Source: Bacillota bacterium
Lineage (GTDB): Bacteria > Bacillota > Clostridia > Peptostreptococcales > Natronincolaceae
DNA length: 28,030 bases
Reading direction: 5' to 3'
Assembly: GCA_023387935.1 (NCBI GenBank)
Contig: JAEWHG010000114.1
Coordinates: 1-28,030 of the forward strand
Shown here: positions 1-8,020 of the stretch, piece after piece
Layout: every line of letters starts with the position of its first letter
Position numbering within the stretch: the stretch's first letter is position 1
The notes under the pieces: model-generated
What the model saw: the letters and a program-made list of their open reading frames with translations, nothing else
Told to the model about the DNA's origin: nothing
Database searches by the model: none
Made by a program: the position numbers and the translations under genes

Positions 1-16
1 TTATTTTATAATTTAA

Positions 17-1270
17 TTATTTACTTAATGCGTTTTTAACAGCTCCGATGATTCCTTCACTTGAATAAGTTGCTCCAGATACAGTATCTACTTCTACAGT
101 TTGTTTTTCAACCATAGCTGCTGGCACTCCTTCTATTGCAGGATCAGAAATTCCAGCTGTTTCTCCATGTTCTAAAACATCTACTCTTACAAGTTTAGTA
201 TCTTTAACTTCTACTTCTACCTTAATATCTCCGCCGAATCCTTCTCCTACACCTTCGTAAACGCCATCTACAAATTCAACAGCAGCTGTAGTTGTTTCTT
301 CTGATCCTGAATTAGCAGATAATAATGCATTTGCAACAGCCTCTTTAATTCCTTCACTTGAATAAGTTGCTCCAGATACAGTATCAACCCCTACAGTTTG
401 TTTTTCAACCATAGCTGCTGGTACTCCTTCTATTGCAGGATCAGAAATTCCATCTGTTTCTCCATGCTCTAAAATATCTACTCTTACAAGTTTACCATCT
501 TTAACTTCTACTTCTACCTTAATGTCGCCACCAAATCCTTCTCCTACACCTTCGTAAACTCCATCAACAAATTCAATTGCTCCGAAATCTACTTCCTCTG
601 TTTCTTCAGCTTCTTCTGCTCCACTAGTTCCTCCAGCTAAGGCATTTTTAACAGCTTCCATTACACCATTGCTTGAGAATGTGGCTCCAGATGATACATC
701 TACATCTGTTTTTTGTTCTGCTATAATGCTATCTATAACAGCTTGAGCTCCTGTATCCCCTAAGCCTGCTGTTTCACTATGCTCTAAAAGTTCAATCGCA
801 GTGATTTTTCCGCCTTCTACTACAACTTTAACTTTAATTGGTCCACCAAAGCCTTCTCCAGTACCTTCAAACTCTCCGTCTGCAAAGCTTTGTTCTCCAC
901 CCGCTCCAGCTAAAGCATTTTTAACGGCTTCCATTACACCATTACTTGAGAATGTTGCTCCAGATGATACATCTACATCTGTTTTTTGATCCGCTATAAT
1001 GCTATCTATAACAGCTTGAGCTCCTGTATCTCCGATTCCTGGAGTTTCGCTATGCTCTAATAATTCTATAGAAGCAATTTTTCCTCCAGCTACTTCAACC
1101 TTAACTTTAATTGGTCCACCAAATCCTTCTCCTACACCTTCGTATACACCATCTGTATAAGTAGCAGCTGAAGCTGGATTCGCTTTGTTTGACATAAACA
1201 TTCCACCCGCTAGAACACCAATCGCCAATACAGGCATTAAAATAAGTGCAATTTTCTGTTGTTTATCCAC
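17..1270 (-). CDS. Tetra-FMN-binding-domain exported flavoprotein
   Basis: Predicted exported electron carrier with four tandem FMN-binding domains, at about residues 38-122, 128-213, 233-318 and 331-417. Each has a glycine-rich start (DGVYEGVGEGFGG or a variant) and ends in a D-x-x-SGAT flavinylation motif. The Thr residues expected to carry phosphoester-linked FMN are T106, T197, T302 and T401. In this family the flavin is attached by an ApbE-type transferase, and multi-flavinylated proteins take part in extracellular or membrane electron transfer; no ApbE gene is in the window. A hydrophobic N-terminus (about residues 7-26) followed by an ASA-like site suggests a Sec signal or uncleaved anchor; there is no lipobox Cys. 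Domains 1-2 resemble each other, as do 3-4. An acidic Glu-rich linker lies at about 214-232. Start is GTG with GGAGGTG upstream. The partner electron donor is unknown. Confidence 0.88.
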   Translation of the reverse strand: MDKQQKIALILMPVLAIGVLAGGMFMSNKANPASAATYTDGVYEGVGEGFGGPIKVKVEVAGGKIASIELLEHSETPGIGDTGAQAVIDSIIADQKTDVDVSSGATFSSNGVMEAVKNALAGAGGEQSFADGEFEGTGEGFGGPIKVKVVVEGGKITAIELLEHSETAGLGDTGAQAVIDSIIAEQKTDVDVSSGATFSSNGVMEAVKNALAGGTSGAEEAEETEEVDFGAIEFVDGVYEGVGEGFGGDIKVEVEVKDGKLVRVDILEHGETDGISDPAIEGVPAAMVEKQTVGVDTVSGATYSSEGIKEAVANALLSANSGSEETTTAAVEFVDGVYEGVGEGFGGDIKVEVEVKDTKLVRVDVLEHGETAGISDPAIEGVPAAMVEKQTVEVDTVSGATYSSEGIIGAVKNALSK

Positions 1271-1330
1271 AACTAAACACCTCCGTAATTGTTATAATTG
1301 TATCATACCATACTATATTATAATATCATA

Positions 1331-1352
1331 GTTGTTGCATTTTTAAAACAAC
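1331..1352. repeat. Small inverted repeat upstream of the FMN-domain gene
   Basis: GTTGTT and AACAAC arms are separated by 10 bases in the 134-bp space upstream of the FMN-domain gene. It could be an operator or a weak hairpin. Nothing else distinctive is seen in this gap except AT-rich promoter-like sequence (TATAAT-type hexamers on the minus strand nearer the gene). Confidence 0.3.
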
Positions 1353-1404
1353 TTTTTAATGATATCACTTCCGTATAAATTATAGCTACATATTAGCCAA
1401 TTCT

Positions 1405-1650
1405 TTATACTGAAACAAAAAAAAGTCCGGTTATATGGCATATTTTACCTATACCTTTTAACAGGACTTTTGACTTTCTCGGTATATCAATAAGTGGTTT
1501 AACTAAGGACTCATATACTTTTTCTTCCATATCTAAATCTCTGTTTACTAATGACTGAATAGATACTTCAATAATATTTTCAACCAAGGAGCCCGTTTCT
1601 ACAAGCTTAATATTTCGCTCTTTTAACTGCTTAATAAACCATTCTCTCAT
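1405..1650 (-). pseudogene. phoU: Truncated phoU (N-terminal remnant)
   Basis: PhoU is the peripheral regulator that couples the Pst transporter to PhoR signalling and is usually about 215 residues of two three-helix bundles. Here the opening matches PhoU: MREWFIKQL at the start, then a segment with SLVNRDLDMEEKV that fits the usual first-helix 'aLlnrDlelAe' pattern. Similarity stops after about 50 residues, and the last 25 or so codons run through the operon's terminator hairpin. The whole product would be 81 residues, with no second helical bundle. The start chosen is the ATG 15 bases inside the longest frame, because AGGAGG sits six bases before it and PhoU proteins begin this way. It follows pstB directly. 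It is either a broken gene or a very short PhoU-like peptide. Confidence 0.65.
1413..1471 (-). terminator. Intrinsic terminator of the pst operon
   Basis: On the minus strand AAAAGTCC pairs with GGACTTTT. A mismatch and GTTA/TAAC extend the stem, and an inner GGTAT/ATGCC pairing caps it. A run of eight T residues follows the 3' arm. The hairpin lies inside the 3' end of the truncated phoU reading frame. Confidence 0.8.
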
Positions 1651-1664
1651 TGCGCTCCTCCTCA

Positions 1665-2417
1665 TTATCCAAATCTGCCCGTAATATAATCTTCTGTCCT
1701 TTTATCTTTAGGTGCAGTAAAAATCTCCTTAGTTTGCCCTACTTCGATTATTTCTCCCATTAGAAAAAAAACGGTATTGTCTGATATTCTTGCGGCCTGC
1801 TGCATAGAATGAGTTACTATGACTATTGTATACTCTTTTTTTAGTTCCATTACAAGTTCTTCGATTTTAGCTGTAGCAATAGGATCCAATGCAGATGTAG
1901 GTTCATCCATTAGTAATATCTCAGGCTCCATCGCTAGTGCTCTTGCTATACACAATCGTTGTTGCTGTCCGCCGGATAGTCCAAGGCCAGATTTGCTTAA
2001 TCTATCCTTAACCTCATCCCATAGAGCCGCTTTTTTTAAGCTTTTTTCAACTATTTCATCTAGTTGTACTTTAGACTTTATTCCATTTGATTTAGGTCCA
2101 TACGCCACATTTTCATATATACTTTTAGGAAAAGGATTGGGTTTTTGAAATACCATGCCGATTCTTCGTCTAAGAGCAACTACATCCACGTCCTTACCAT
2201 AGATATTCTTTTCTTCAAGTTCTAATTTTCCTGTAATTTGAATATCGTCTATTAAATCGTTCATTCTATTTAATGTTCTTAGGAATGTTGACTTTCCGCA
2301 GCCCGAAGGTCCGATTAGCGCAGTTACCTTTTTCTCATCTATATTTAAAGAAATATTATTTAATGCCTTAAAAGCACCATAATATAAATCTAGCTTTTCC
2401 ACTATAATTTTAGGCAT
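1665..2417 (-). CDS. pstB: Phosphate ABC transporter ATP-binding protein PstB
   Basis: ATPase of the high-affinity PstSCAB phosphate importer, acting on the cytoplasmic face as a dimer. At 250 residues it has the usual length. Walker A GPSGCGKST is at residues 36-44, the ABC signature LSGGQ at 147-151, Walker B ILLMDEP ends near 173, and the switch His (VTHS) is near 203. QKPNPFPKSIYENVAYG is the typical PstB Q-loop region. The ATG is preceded by AGGAGG at an 8-base spacing. It is the fourth gene of the pst operon, 40 bp after pstA, and is followed at once by the phoU remnant. Confidence 0.97.
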   Translation of the reverse strand: MPKIIVEKLDLYYGAFKALNNISLNIDEKKVTALIGPSGCGKSTFLRTLNRMNDLIDDIQITGKLELEEKNIYGKDVDVVALRRRIGMVFQKPNPFPKSIYENVAYGPKSNGIKSKVQLDEIVEKSLKKAALWDEVKDRLSKSGLGLSGGQQQRLCIARALAMEPEILLMDEPTSALDPIATAKIEELVMELKKEYTIVIVTHSMQQAARISDNTVFFLMGEIIEVGQTKEIFTAPKDKRTEDYITGRFG

Positions 2418-2457
2418 ATGATTCCCTCCTGTCTATTTTATTAAGTTTATTGTCTCT

Positions 2458-3288
2458 TTATATTCTTCTTAATTTCGATGCTGCTTTATTTGCTATGAAG
2501 TTTATGATCGATACAATAAATATTAGCACTAATGCAGTTGCATCTGCTCGTTCAAATGAAATCCCTTCTTTTGCTAATATATATAAGTGAACCGATAATG
2601 TTCTTCCAGAATCCATAATGCTACCTGCTATTCTAGGCACCATCCCTGCAGTCAAATATAAAGCCGCAGTTTCGCCCACTATCCTTCCAATGCTTAAAAT
2701 TATTGCGGTTATAATACCAGGCATAGCACTAGGCAGGATTATATTAAATATTGTTCGTAACTTAGATGCCCCTAATGCTAAACTTCCTTCTCTATAGCTA
2801 GTTGGAATGGACTTTAATGCTTCCTCCGTTGTTCGAATAATTGTAGGTAATACCATCATACTTAAAGTAATCGCCCCTGACAAAATAGAGAAATTTAATT
2901 TAAGTACAATAACAAAGAATATCATACCAAATAATCCATATATAATGGATGGAATAGCTGCCAAGCTTTCTGTTGCAAATCGAATAATTCGTATAGTTCT
3001 ACTTGGCTTTGCATACTCTACTAAATATATGGCAGAACAAATACCTATTGGTGCAGAAATGACTATGGACAACAATATAATATATAAAGTATTTATTATC
3101 ATGGGGAAGATTCCAGCATGATCCCCCTTAGCCTCGTTCGTTAAGAAACTCCAGCTTATTTCGGAGATTCCATTAGTTATTACATGTATTAATATCCATG
3201 CCAATACGCCTACTGTAATAAGAGCAGAGATCCATATGAAAGCTTTTACGAAATCATCTTTAATCTGTCTATATGTCAAATCACTCAC
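2458..3288 (-). CDS. pstA: Phosphate ABC transporter permease PstA
   Basis: Inner-membrane permease subunit of the phosphate importer; pairs with PstC. It has about six membrane segments and the EAL-like coupling segment SYREGSLALGASKLRTIFNIILP, followed by the GETAAL motif usual for PstA. At 276 residues it is the expected size. The first possible start is a GTG that overlaps the pstC stop by eight bases, but its ribosome site would then be very close. The TTG nine bases downstream (codon 4) sits better behind AAGGTAGGTG and is a serious alternative. Overlap with pstC indicates translational coupling. Confidence 0.95.
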   Translation of the reverse strand: MSDLTYRQIKDDFVKAFIWISALITVGVLAWILIHVITNGISEISWSFLTNEAKGDHAGIFPMIINTLYIILLSIVISAPIGICSAIYLVEYAKPSRTIRIIRFATESLAAIPSIIYGLFGMIFFVIVLKLNFSILSGAITLSMMVLPTIIRTTEEALKSIPTSYREGSLALGASKLRTIFNIILPSAMPGIITAIILSIGRIVGETAALYLTAGMVPRIAGSIMDSGRTLSVHLYILAKEGISFERADATALVLIFIVSIINFIANKAASKLRRI

Positions 3289-4222
3289 CTACCTTATTCG
3301 TTAAAACATTTAGCGATATATTTAAAATCATAATAAAAGCAAATAATATTACTCCCGTTGCAAATAATGCTTCTTGGTGGAGTCCATAGGCATAGGACAT
3401 TTCCATTGCAATATTTGCAGTTAAAGTACGCATAGGTTCGATTAATGATTTAGGAATAGATGGTGTATTTCCTGCTACTAAAATTACGGCCATTGTTTCT
3501 CCTATTGCTCTTCCAATTCCTAGTACAACGGATGTAAGAATACCAGAACGTGCTGCAGGTAATATAACTTTAAAGATGGTTTCTATTTGAGATGCACCTA
3601 ATGCTAATGAAGCTTCTTTATATTCTTTAGGTACTGAACGTATTGCGTTTTCAGAAATATTAACTATAGTAGGAAGAATCATTATTCCAAGCATAATATT
3701 TACAGCTAATAAACTATTTCCTGGCCCTCCAAAATACTTACTAATCAGCGGAACAATAACTGCTAATCCGAAAAAACCATATACAACGGAAGGTATACCA
3801 GCTAATAATTCTACTGCAGGCTTTACAATTCTCACAAGCCACTTCGGTGCAATTTCAGCTAAAAAAACTGCTGTCAATATTCCTATAGGAACTCCTATTA
3901 TAATAGCACCTACAGTTGCATAAATAGACCCTATAATCATTGGCAGTATTCCAAACATATCTTGTAAAGGCTTCCACTTTTGCCCTAAAACAAAGTCGCT
4001 TAAACCTATTTTAAAGAGTGCCGGTATACCTTTTGCAAAAATATATACCGTAATAATGATTACAGATAAAACTGCTATTAAGGCACATAGAAAGAACAGT
4101 GTTTCTATTGTCTTTTCTAATAAACCCCGTGTGTTTTTACCTTTTAAACCATAAGCTTTCCTTAAATTATATGAACTATGTTTCGTTTTTTCCATTACAA
4201 AAGAGTTGCTGATATACTTCAT
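3281..4222 (-). CDS. pstC: Phosphate ABC transporter permease PstC
   Basis: Second permease subunit of the phosphate importer. At 313 residues it has a charged cytoplasmic N-terminus of about 35 residues, a first membrane helix near 38-62, then five more segments. The coupling-loop signature EYKEASLALGASQIETI and the RAIGETMAV motif are both typical of PstC. The ATG has a GGAGAAGGTG ribosome site. It lies 193 bp after pstS, a wider gap than the rest of the operon, and that gap holds a palindromic repeat that might affect the ratio of binding protein to permease. Confidence 0.95.
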   Translation of the reverse strand: MKYISNSFVMEKTKHSSYNLRKAYGLKGKNTRGLLEKTIETLFFLCALIAVLSVIIITVYIFAKGIPALFKIGLSDFVLGQKWKPLQDMFGILPMIIGSIYATVGAIIIGVPIGILTAVFLAEIAPKWLVRIVKPAVELLAGIPSVVYGFFGLAVIVPLISKYFGGPGNSLLAVNIMLGIMILPTIVNISENAIRSVPKEYKEASLALGASQIETIFKVILPAARSGILTSVVLGIGRAIGETMAVILVAGNTPSIPKSLIEPMRTLTANIAMEMSYAYGLHQEALFATGVILFAFIMILNISLNVLTNKVGE

Positions 4223-4332
4223 TAAATCACCTTCTCCCTACTAATTTTGAGTATTTCTAAAAAATCTAGATTCTAATAGTTTTACTTATGAAGTCTTTTA
4301 AAAATCAATTACTAGTACTCATCTGAATAACC

Positions 4333-4406
4333 TTAGTGTGAATACAACAAGGTTCTGGGGTACCCGTACGCTATCTTTGATTGCATTAACGAGTCTGGTT
4401 CTTATT
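4333..4406 (+). repeat. Palindromic intergenic repeat, copy A
   Basis: A 74-nt element in the pstS-pstC gap, in opposite orientation to copies B and C. Shared blocks are GTGAATACAACA near one end, ATCTTTGATTGC in the centre and GGTTCTTATT at the other end. The centre forms a stem: ACCCGT with ACGAGT (one mismatch), and an inner GCTATC/GATTGC around a TTT loop. It is the most diverged of the three copies. Confidence 0.75.
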
Positions 4407-4415
4407 GAGCTCCTA

Positions 4416-5270
4416 CTATTTAACCGAAATATAGTCCTCACCAACAATCTTTTGTCCTTCTTCACTCATAATAAAATCTAAAAAGGCTTTCGTTTCTGAA
4501 CTAATTTCACTTTTTGTTAGCATTAGGAATGGTCTTGCAACAGGGTATTTATTCGCTTGAATATTTTCAACGGTTGCTTCTACTCCATCAACACTTAGAG
4601 CTTTAATAGAGTTATCTAAATATCCAAGTGAAACGTATCCAATAGCATTTTCTTTCGTAGCAATATTTTGTTTTACCGCACCATTTCCTTCTCCAATTAA
4701 AGCTTTTTCACTAAGTTGGCCTTCAATTCCTAGTATTTCCTCAAAAGCACCTCTTGTACCAGATCCATCTTCACGGCTAACTACTATAATTTCTTTATCA
4801 GCTCCACCAACTTCATTCCAATTTGTAATTTCTCCTTTGAAAATTCGAGCAGCTTGATTTTTAGTTAGGTCAGCTACATTGTTATTTGGATGAATTGCAA
4901 TTGCAATACCATCCATTGCAATAACATGCTCTGTTAATCCCCATTCTTTTTCTTCTGTTTTTAATTCACGAGAAGCAGTTCCAATATTTGCAGTTCCATC
5001 ATTCGCAGCTTTTACTCCTGCCGTAGAGCCTACGCCTTGAATATCGACTTGAATTCCTGGTTCAACATTTGAAAATGCATCGGCTAAGCTTTGTGCTACA
5101 GGTTGTACCGAAGTAGATCCTATTATATTTACTGTCCCTTCTAGTATATTTTCTTGTTGTGCTCCCCCTATATTCTGTGTTCCGCCCTTATGAGATGCAT
5201 CGCCTCCACAACCTATGAATACCATTGATACAATCATTGCTAATCCTAATAATGCAACCATCTTTTTCAT
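4416..5270 (-). CDS. pstS: Phosphate-binding lipoprotein PstS
   Basis: Extracellular phosphate-binding protein that feeds the PstCAB importer. A lipoprotein signal is clear: a positively charged start, a hydrophobic stretch, then lipobox FIGC with C21 as the lipidated residue. The mature domain begins with the phosphate-loop sequence IIGSTSVQPVAQ and contains REDGSGTRGAFEE, the second phosphate-contact region of PstS proteins. Length (284) matches the short Gram-positive type. The ATG is preceded by a GGAG-type ribosome site. It is the first gene of the operon and lies behind the Pho-box array at about 5358-5416, so it should be induced by phosphate shortage. Confidence 0.96.
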   Translation of the reverse strand: MKKMVALLGLAMIVSMVFIGCGGDASHKGGTQNIGGAQQENILEGTVNIIGSTSVQPVAQSLADAFSNVEPGIQVDIQGVGSTAGVKAANDGTANIGTASRELKTEEKEWGLTEHVIAMDGIAIAIHPNNNVADLTKNQAARIFKGEITNWNEVGGADKEIIVVSREDGSGTRGAFEEILGIEGQLSEKALIGEGNGAVKQNIATKENAIGYVSLGYLDNSIKALSVDGVEATVENIQANKYPVARPFLMLTKSEISSETKAFLDFIMSEEGQKIVGEDYISVK

Positions 5271-5331
5271 TTTTCATTCTCCTCTCATAGTACCAATATT
5301 AAAATTTGTTTTTAACCAACCTTACAAATTC

Positions 5332-5416
5332 ATTATATAACCCTGCTGGATTTTAATCGTTAACCCTCAGTTAATCTCTTGTTATTTTTGTTAATATATC
5401 GTTATGTTTGTGTTAA
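5332..5416 (-). promoter_or_regulatory. Pho-box array and promoter of the pst operon
   Basis: Reading the minus strand from 5416 downward, TAAC cores recur six times at spacings of 11, 11, 9, 11 and 11 bases (5415, 5404, 5393, 5384, 5373 and 5362 as first bases). Most are TTAAC or ATAAC. A TATAAT -10 box follows at 5337-5332, and the expected -35 position (ACGATT) is poor, as in activator-dependent promoters. PhoP/PhoB proteins bind direct TTAACA-like repeats spaced one helical turn apart, so this is very probably the phosphate-starvation operator. Confidence 0.85.
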
Positions 5417-5423
5417 CTTGTAC

Positions 5424-5468
5424 AAACAAAAAAACACCCTACTGAATTTTACTTCTTTAGAGTGTTTT
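5424..5468 (-). terminator. Terminator of the TDT transporter gene
   Basis: Arms at 5431-5441 and 5458-5468 pair over 11 positions on the minus strand (AAAACACTCTA with TAGGGTGTTTT, one G-U pair). The 3' arm is followed by a T-run (TTTTTTTGTTTG). Confidence 0.8.
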
Positions 5469-5497
5469 AAAATATGATATTTTAGATTTTGAATTTT

Positions 5498-6436
5498 TTA
5501 TGCTTTTGCTGTTGGCTTTGGACTTGATAATAAAAATTGAACATATTTAATTAATACGTAAAATACAAGTATAACAGCTATAGCTTCTTCAAGCTTCACA
5601 ATAGGTTTTAACCAGGCCATTGGATTGCCCGACTTAGTTAAGAATCCATTAGTAAGCTTTATTGCAATACCACTAATTACAAATGGGAAGGTGTATGAAG
5701 AATAGCTCGGGTAAAAAGGTAGCTTTAATAGCTTTGGCATATATACTAATACAGCGACTAACATAATTAGAGATAATGCTGCTAAAAACCCTACAATACT
5801 CATGTTCTTATTTTCAAATGAGTTCATATATCCTGCTAAACAAAGACTGGCAGGCGCTGCAAATATTGCAATTGTAGGAAGAGCAGGCTCTGGAATACCT
5901 TTTACTTTTATAACTCTATATATTACTATTGGTAGTAATATTAAATAAGAAATAAGTCCAAACCAAAACAAATATTGTCCCATTTTAACTTGACCGAAAG
6001 CAGGTCCAGTTACGCTTCCTACTACAATTCCTACGTAAACAATAAACCAGCTCGGAAAAACTTTTTTAATATTAAAGCCTAATACATACTTTTTAGTGAA
6101 ATAAATTATGAATATAGCGTGTAACCCTAGTCCCACTATCCAAACTATATAAGCTAAAGAAGGAAAATAAGGCTTAATATAAGTAGATAAAATCATAATC
6201 CCCATTGAAACGGTAGGCGACACACTTGCCACAACTGGATTTTCTAAACTTTCTTTTACCCCATTAGGATCGATGCATACTTTTATTATTAGTAAAAATA
6301 GTAAAATTGCAGATGTTCCGCCTAAAACATTTCGATACACCTCTCCATAGGACTGAACCAGATTGCCTAATGCGGCTAAACCTAACATTAATCCTGCCAT
6401 TGGGATAGGTACTTTTTTAATAATTCGCTTACCCAT
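5498..6436 (-). CDS. TDT-family (TehA/SLAC1-like) transporter
   Basis: Membrane protein of 312 residues with about ten hydrophobic helices. The opening IPMAGLMLGLAALGN after a short basic tail is the hallmark of the tellurite-resistance/dicarboxylate transporter (TDT) family, which includes TehA, SLAC1 and Mae1. Members move anions such as chloride, sulfite or malate; the substrate cannot be read from this sequence. GVVVGSVTGPAF-like and FPFVISGIA segments fit the inner pore helices of the family. ATG with an AGGGGG-type ribosome site upstream. It is followed by its own terminator and lies 150 bp after the glycosyltransferase gene, probably as a separate unit. Confidence 0.85.
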   Translation of the reverse strand: MGKRIIKKVPIPMAGLMLGLAALGNLVQSYGEVYRNVLGGTSAILLFLLIIKVCIDPNGVKESLENPVVASVSPTVSMGIMILSTYIKPYFPSLAYIVWIVGLGLHAIFIIYFTKKYVLGFNIKKVFPSWFIVYVGIVVGSVTGPAFGQVKMGQYLFWFGLISYLILLPIVIYRVIKVKGIPEPALPTIAIFAAPASLCLAGYMNSFENKNMSIVGFLAALSLIMLVAVLVYMPKLLKLPFYPSYSSYTFPFVISGIAIKLTNGFLTKSGNPMAWLKPIVKLEEAIAVILVFYVLIKYVQFLLSSPKPTAKA

Positions 6437-6580
6437 TTGCTAATCCCCCTCATATAAATTGTTAAATAATTGTCTACTGTCTAAGCAGTCTAATTATCTC
6501 ATAGGGATTAAACAATTAGAAATTGAATTTATCTATACTCTTATTTTTATAAATAGAAATAATAAATATTTATATAAATA

Positions 6581-6608
6581 AGAACCCCTATTGGATCATA
6601 GGAGTTCT
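6581..6608 (-). terminator. Hairpin overlapping the glycosyltransferase stop codon
   Basis: Arms 6581-6591 and 6598-6608 pair over 11 positions on the minus strand (AGAACTCCTAT with ATAGGGGTTCT) around a 6-base loop. The TAG stop codon at 6588-6590 lies inside the second arm. The downstream tract (TTATTTATAT) is only weakly T-rich, so termination is likely but not certain. Confidence 0.6.
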
Positions 6609-7751
6609 TTCAATATCTTTATTCCTTATTTTTTCAAATATGAATTCTGAAATTTCATTGGAAGCATATGGTTTACGAATTATAGAACAGCATTTTACCA
6701 TTCTATTTCTTTTATCTGGATTATTAAATAATAATTCTTCTATAGCATTCCTTAATTCTACTGGGTCCTCCAAATACATAGCTGCTCCTATATCTGAAAA
6801 ATATTGGGCATTTTTTACTTCCTGACCTGGTATAGGATCAAATATTAATACTGGCAATTCTTTAGCAATTGCCTCAGTCATCGTTAATCCGCCAGCCTTT
6901 GATACTAAAAGATGAGAACACCCCATAAGCTCATTAATATTGTGACAAAATCCTAGCACCTTTACTTTGTGTCTTGGATTGTACGCTCTATTCTGAAGCT
7001 CATTTTTTAATAATTCATTTTTTCCTGCTACTACTATTAGCTGTAGCTCTCTATCAATTTTATCCGTAGTTTCTAAAATTTCTTCTATAGATCCTAAACC
7101 TAATCCTCCACCCATAATTAATACAGTAGGTAAATTAATATCTAGCCCTAACTCTAGAATTGTATCTTCTCTGTTACTCTCGAGTTCAAATTTATTATCA
7201 ATTGGTATTCCTGTTATATGAATCTTAGACCCTTCTATTCCACTATCCATCATCTCTTGCTTTAAAACATTACTTCCAACGAAATAGCTATCAATAGTTG
7301 GATCTAACCATACACTATGGGCTGTATAATCTGTGATTATAGTCGCAGTGTATGTGTTGATTTTATTTTTTCTCTTTAAATGCGATACTAAAGTAGATGG
7401 AAAAGGATTTGTAAATAAAATCATATCCGGATTTGAGTCTTCAATTAATTCTTGGATTCTTTTTTTATATTTATATGCAAGTATATTGCTTACTTTACTT
7501 GGCTGATTCAGTTTCATTGTTCCTTGGTATAAAAGATTGTACCAGCTAGGAACTAAGTCTATCATCTTTAAATATGTTGACTTAATAATACTTCCTATAG
7601 TAGATGGTAATAGTTCGATAAAATCAACAATTTCTACATCTATATTATTATATTGATTTAATAAACTATCCTTTATAACCTTAGCTGCTTGGTCATGTCC
7701 GCAGCCTATGGAAGCTGTCATAATCATTATTTTATATTCATTTCCTACCAT
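6588..7751 (-). CDS. Processive diacylglycerol glycosyltransferase (MGDG synthase type)
   Basis: Glycosyltransferase of the GT28/MGDG-synthase group, which adds hexose from a nucleotide sugar to diacylglycerol at the membrane to make glycolipids, as does UgtP of Bacillus. The N-terminal domain opens with IMIMTASIGCGHDQAAKVI, the acceptor-side glycine loop with the GHxxAA motif. The C-terminal Rossmann domain holds GGGLGLGSIEEIL, then SKAGGLTMTEAIAKELPVLI and PGQEVKNAQYF, the nucleotide-sugar site. The start chosen is the fourth codon of the longest frame because AGGGG lies seven bases before it; the first ATG would abut the ribosome site. Product 387 residues. It could instead act on another lipid acceptor. 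Confidence 0.88.
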   Translation of the reverse strand: MVGNEYKIMIMTASIGCGHDQAAKVIKDSLLNQYNNIDVEIVDFIELLPSTIGSIIKSTYLKMIDLVPSWYNLLYQGTMKLNQPSKVSNILAYKYKKRIQELIEDSNPDMILFTNPFPSTLVSHLKRKNKINTYTATIITDYTAHSVWLDPTIDSYFVGSNVLKQEMMDSGIEGSKIHITGIPIDNKFELESNREDTILELGLDINLPTVLIMGGGLGLGSIEEILETTDKIDRELQLIVVAGKNELLKNELQNRAYNPRHKVKVLGFCHNINELMGCSHLLVSKAGGLTMTEAIAKELPVLIFDPIPGQEVKNAQYFSDIGAAMYLEDPVELRNAIEELLFNNPDKRNRMVKCCSIIRKPYASNEISEFIFEKIRNKDIERTPMIQ

Positions 7752-7839
7752 ATATCTCATCCCCTATTGTTATATTACACAATACCCAATTAATATACCA
7801 AATAACATATTAATATCCACTAATTAATTTTAAAGAGAA

Positions 7840-7884
7840 TAGAATAAATAGTCAACTATTTAACAGCTCTCTTTATTTATTCTA
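7840..7884. repeat. Overlapping inverted repeats in the divergent gap
   Basis: Between the glycosyltransferase and the EamA gene, which diverge, TAGAATAAATA (7840-7850) and TATTTATTCTA (7874-7884) are perfect inverted repeats. A second dyad, AAATAGT-CA-ACTATTT (7846-7861), overlaps the first arm, so the two foldings exclude each other. It may be an operator or simply AT-rich palindromic sequence. No strong promoter could be fixed in the rest of this 269-bp gap. Confidence 0.35.
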
Positions 7885-8020
7885 ATTATATCAATGGAAT
7901 GTTAAATATATCTTAATCAAATATTAAATTTGTCTTAATTTTTATGCAGCACCATTCTAATTGTGGTATCATAATGTAATATATAAATAATTTTTTATTT
8001 TTTTGTATGGAGGTTATATT

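Noticed and set aside
801..989. Plus-strand open frame across the FMN-domain gene
   Set aside because: Antisense shadow of the repetitive FMN-domain coding sequence. The other long antisense frames, such as 1819-2148 and 16455-16997, were rejected for the same reason.
17..1270. Regular DNA repeats that might suggest a CRISPR or satellite array
   Set aside because: The repeats are about 270-315 bases, in frame, and encode conserved FMN-binding domains, so protein duplication explains them.
1381..1404. Missing C-terminal part of phoU after a frameshift
   Set aside because: The other frames across and below the terminator give only short peptides without the PhoU second-bundle pattern, so a simple frameshift does not restore the gene.
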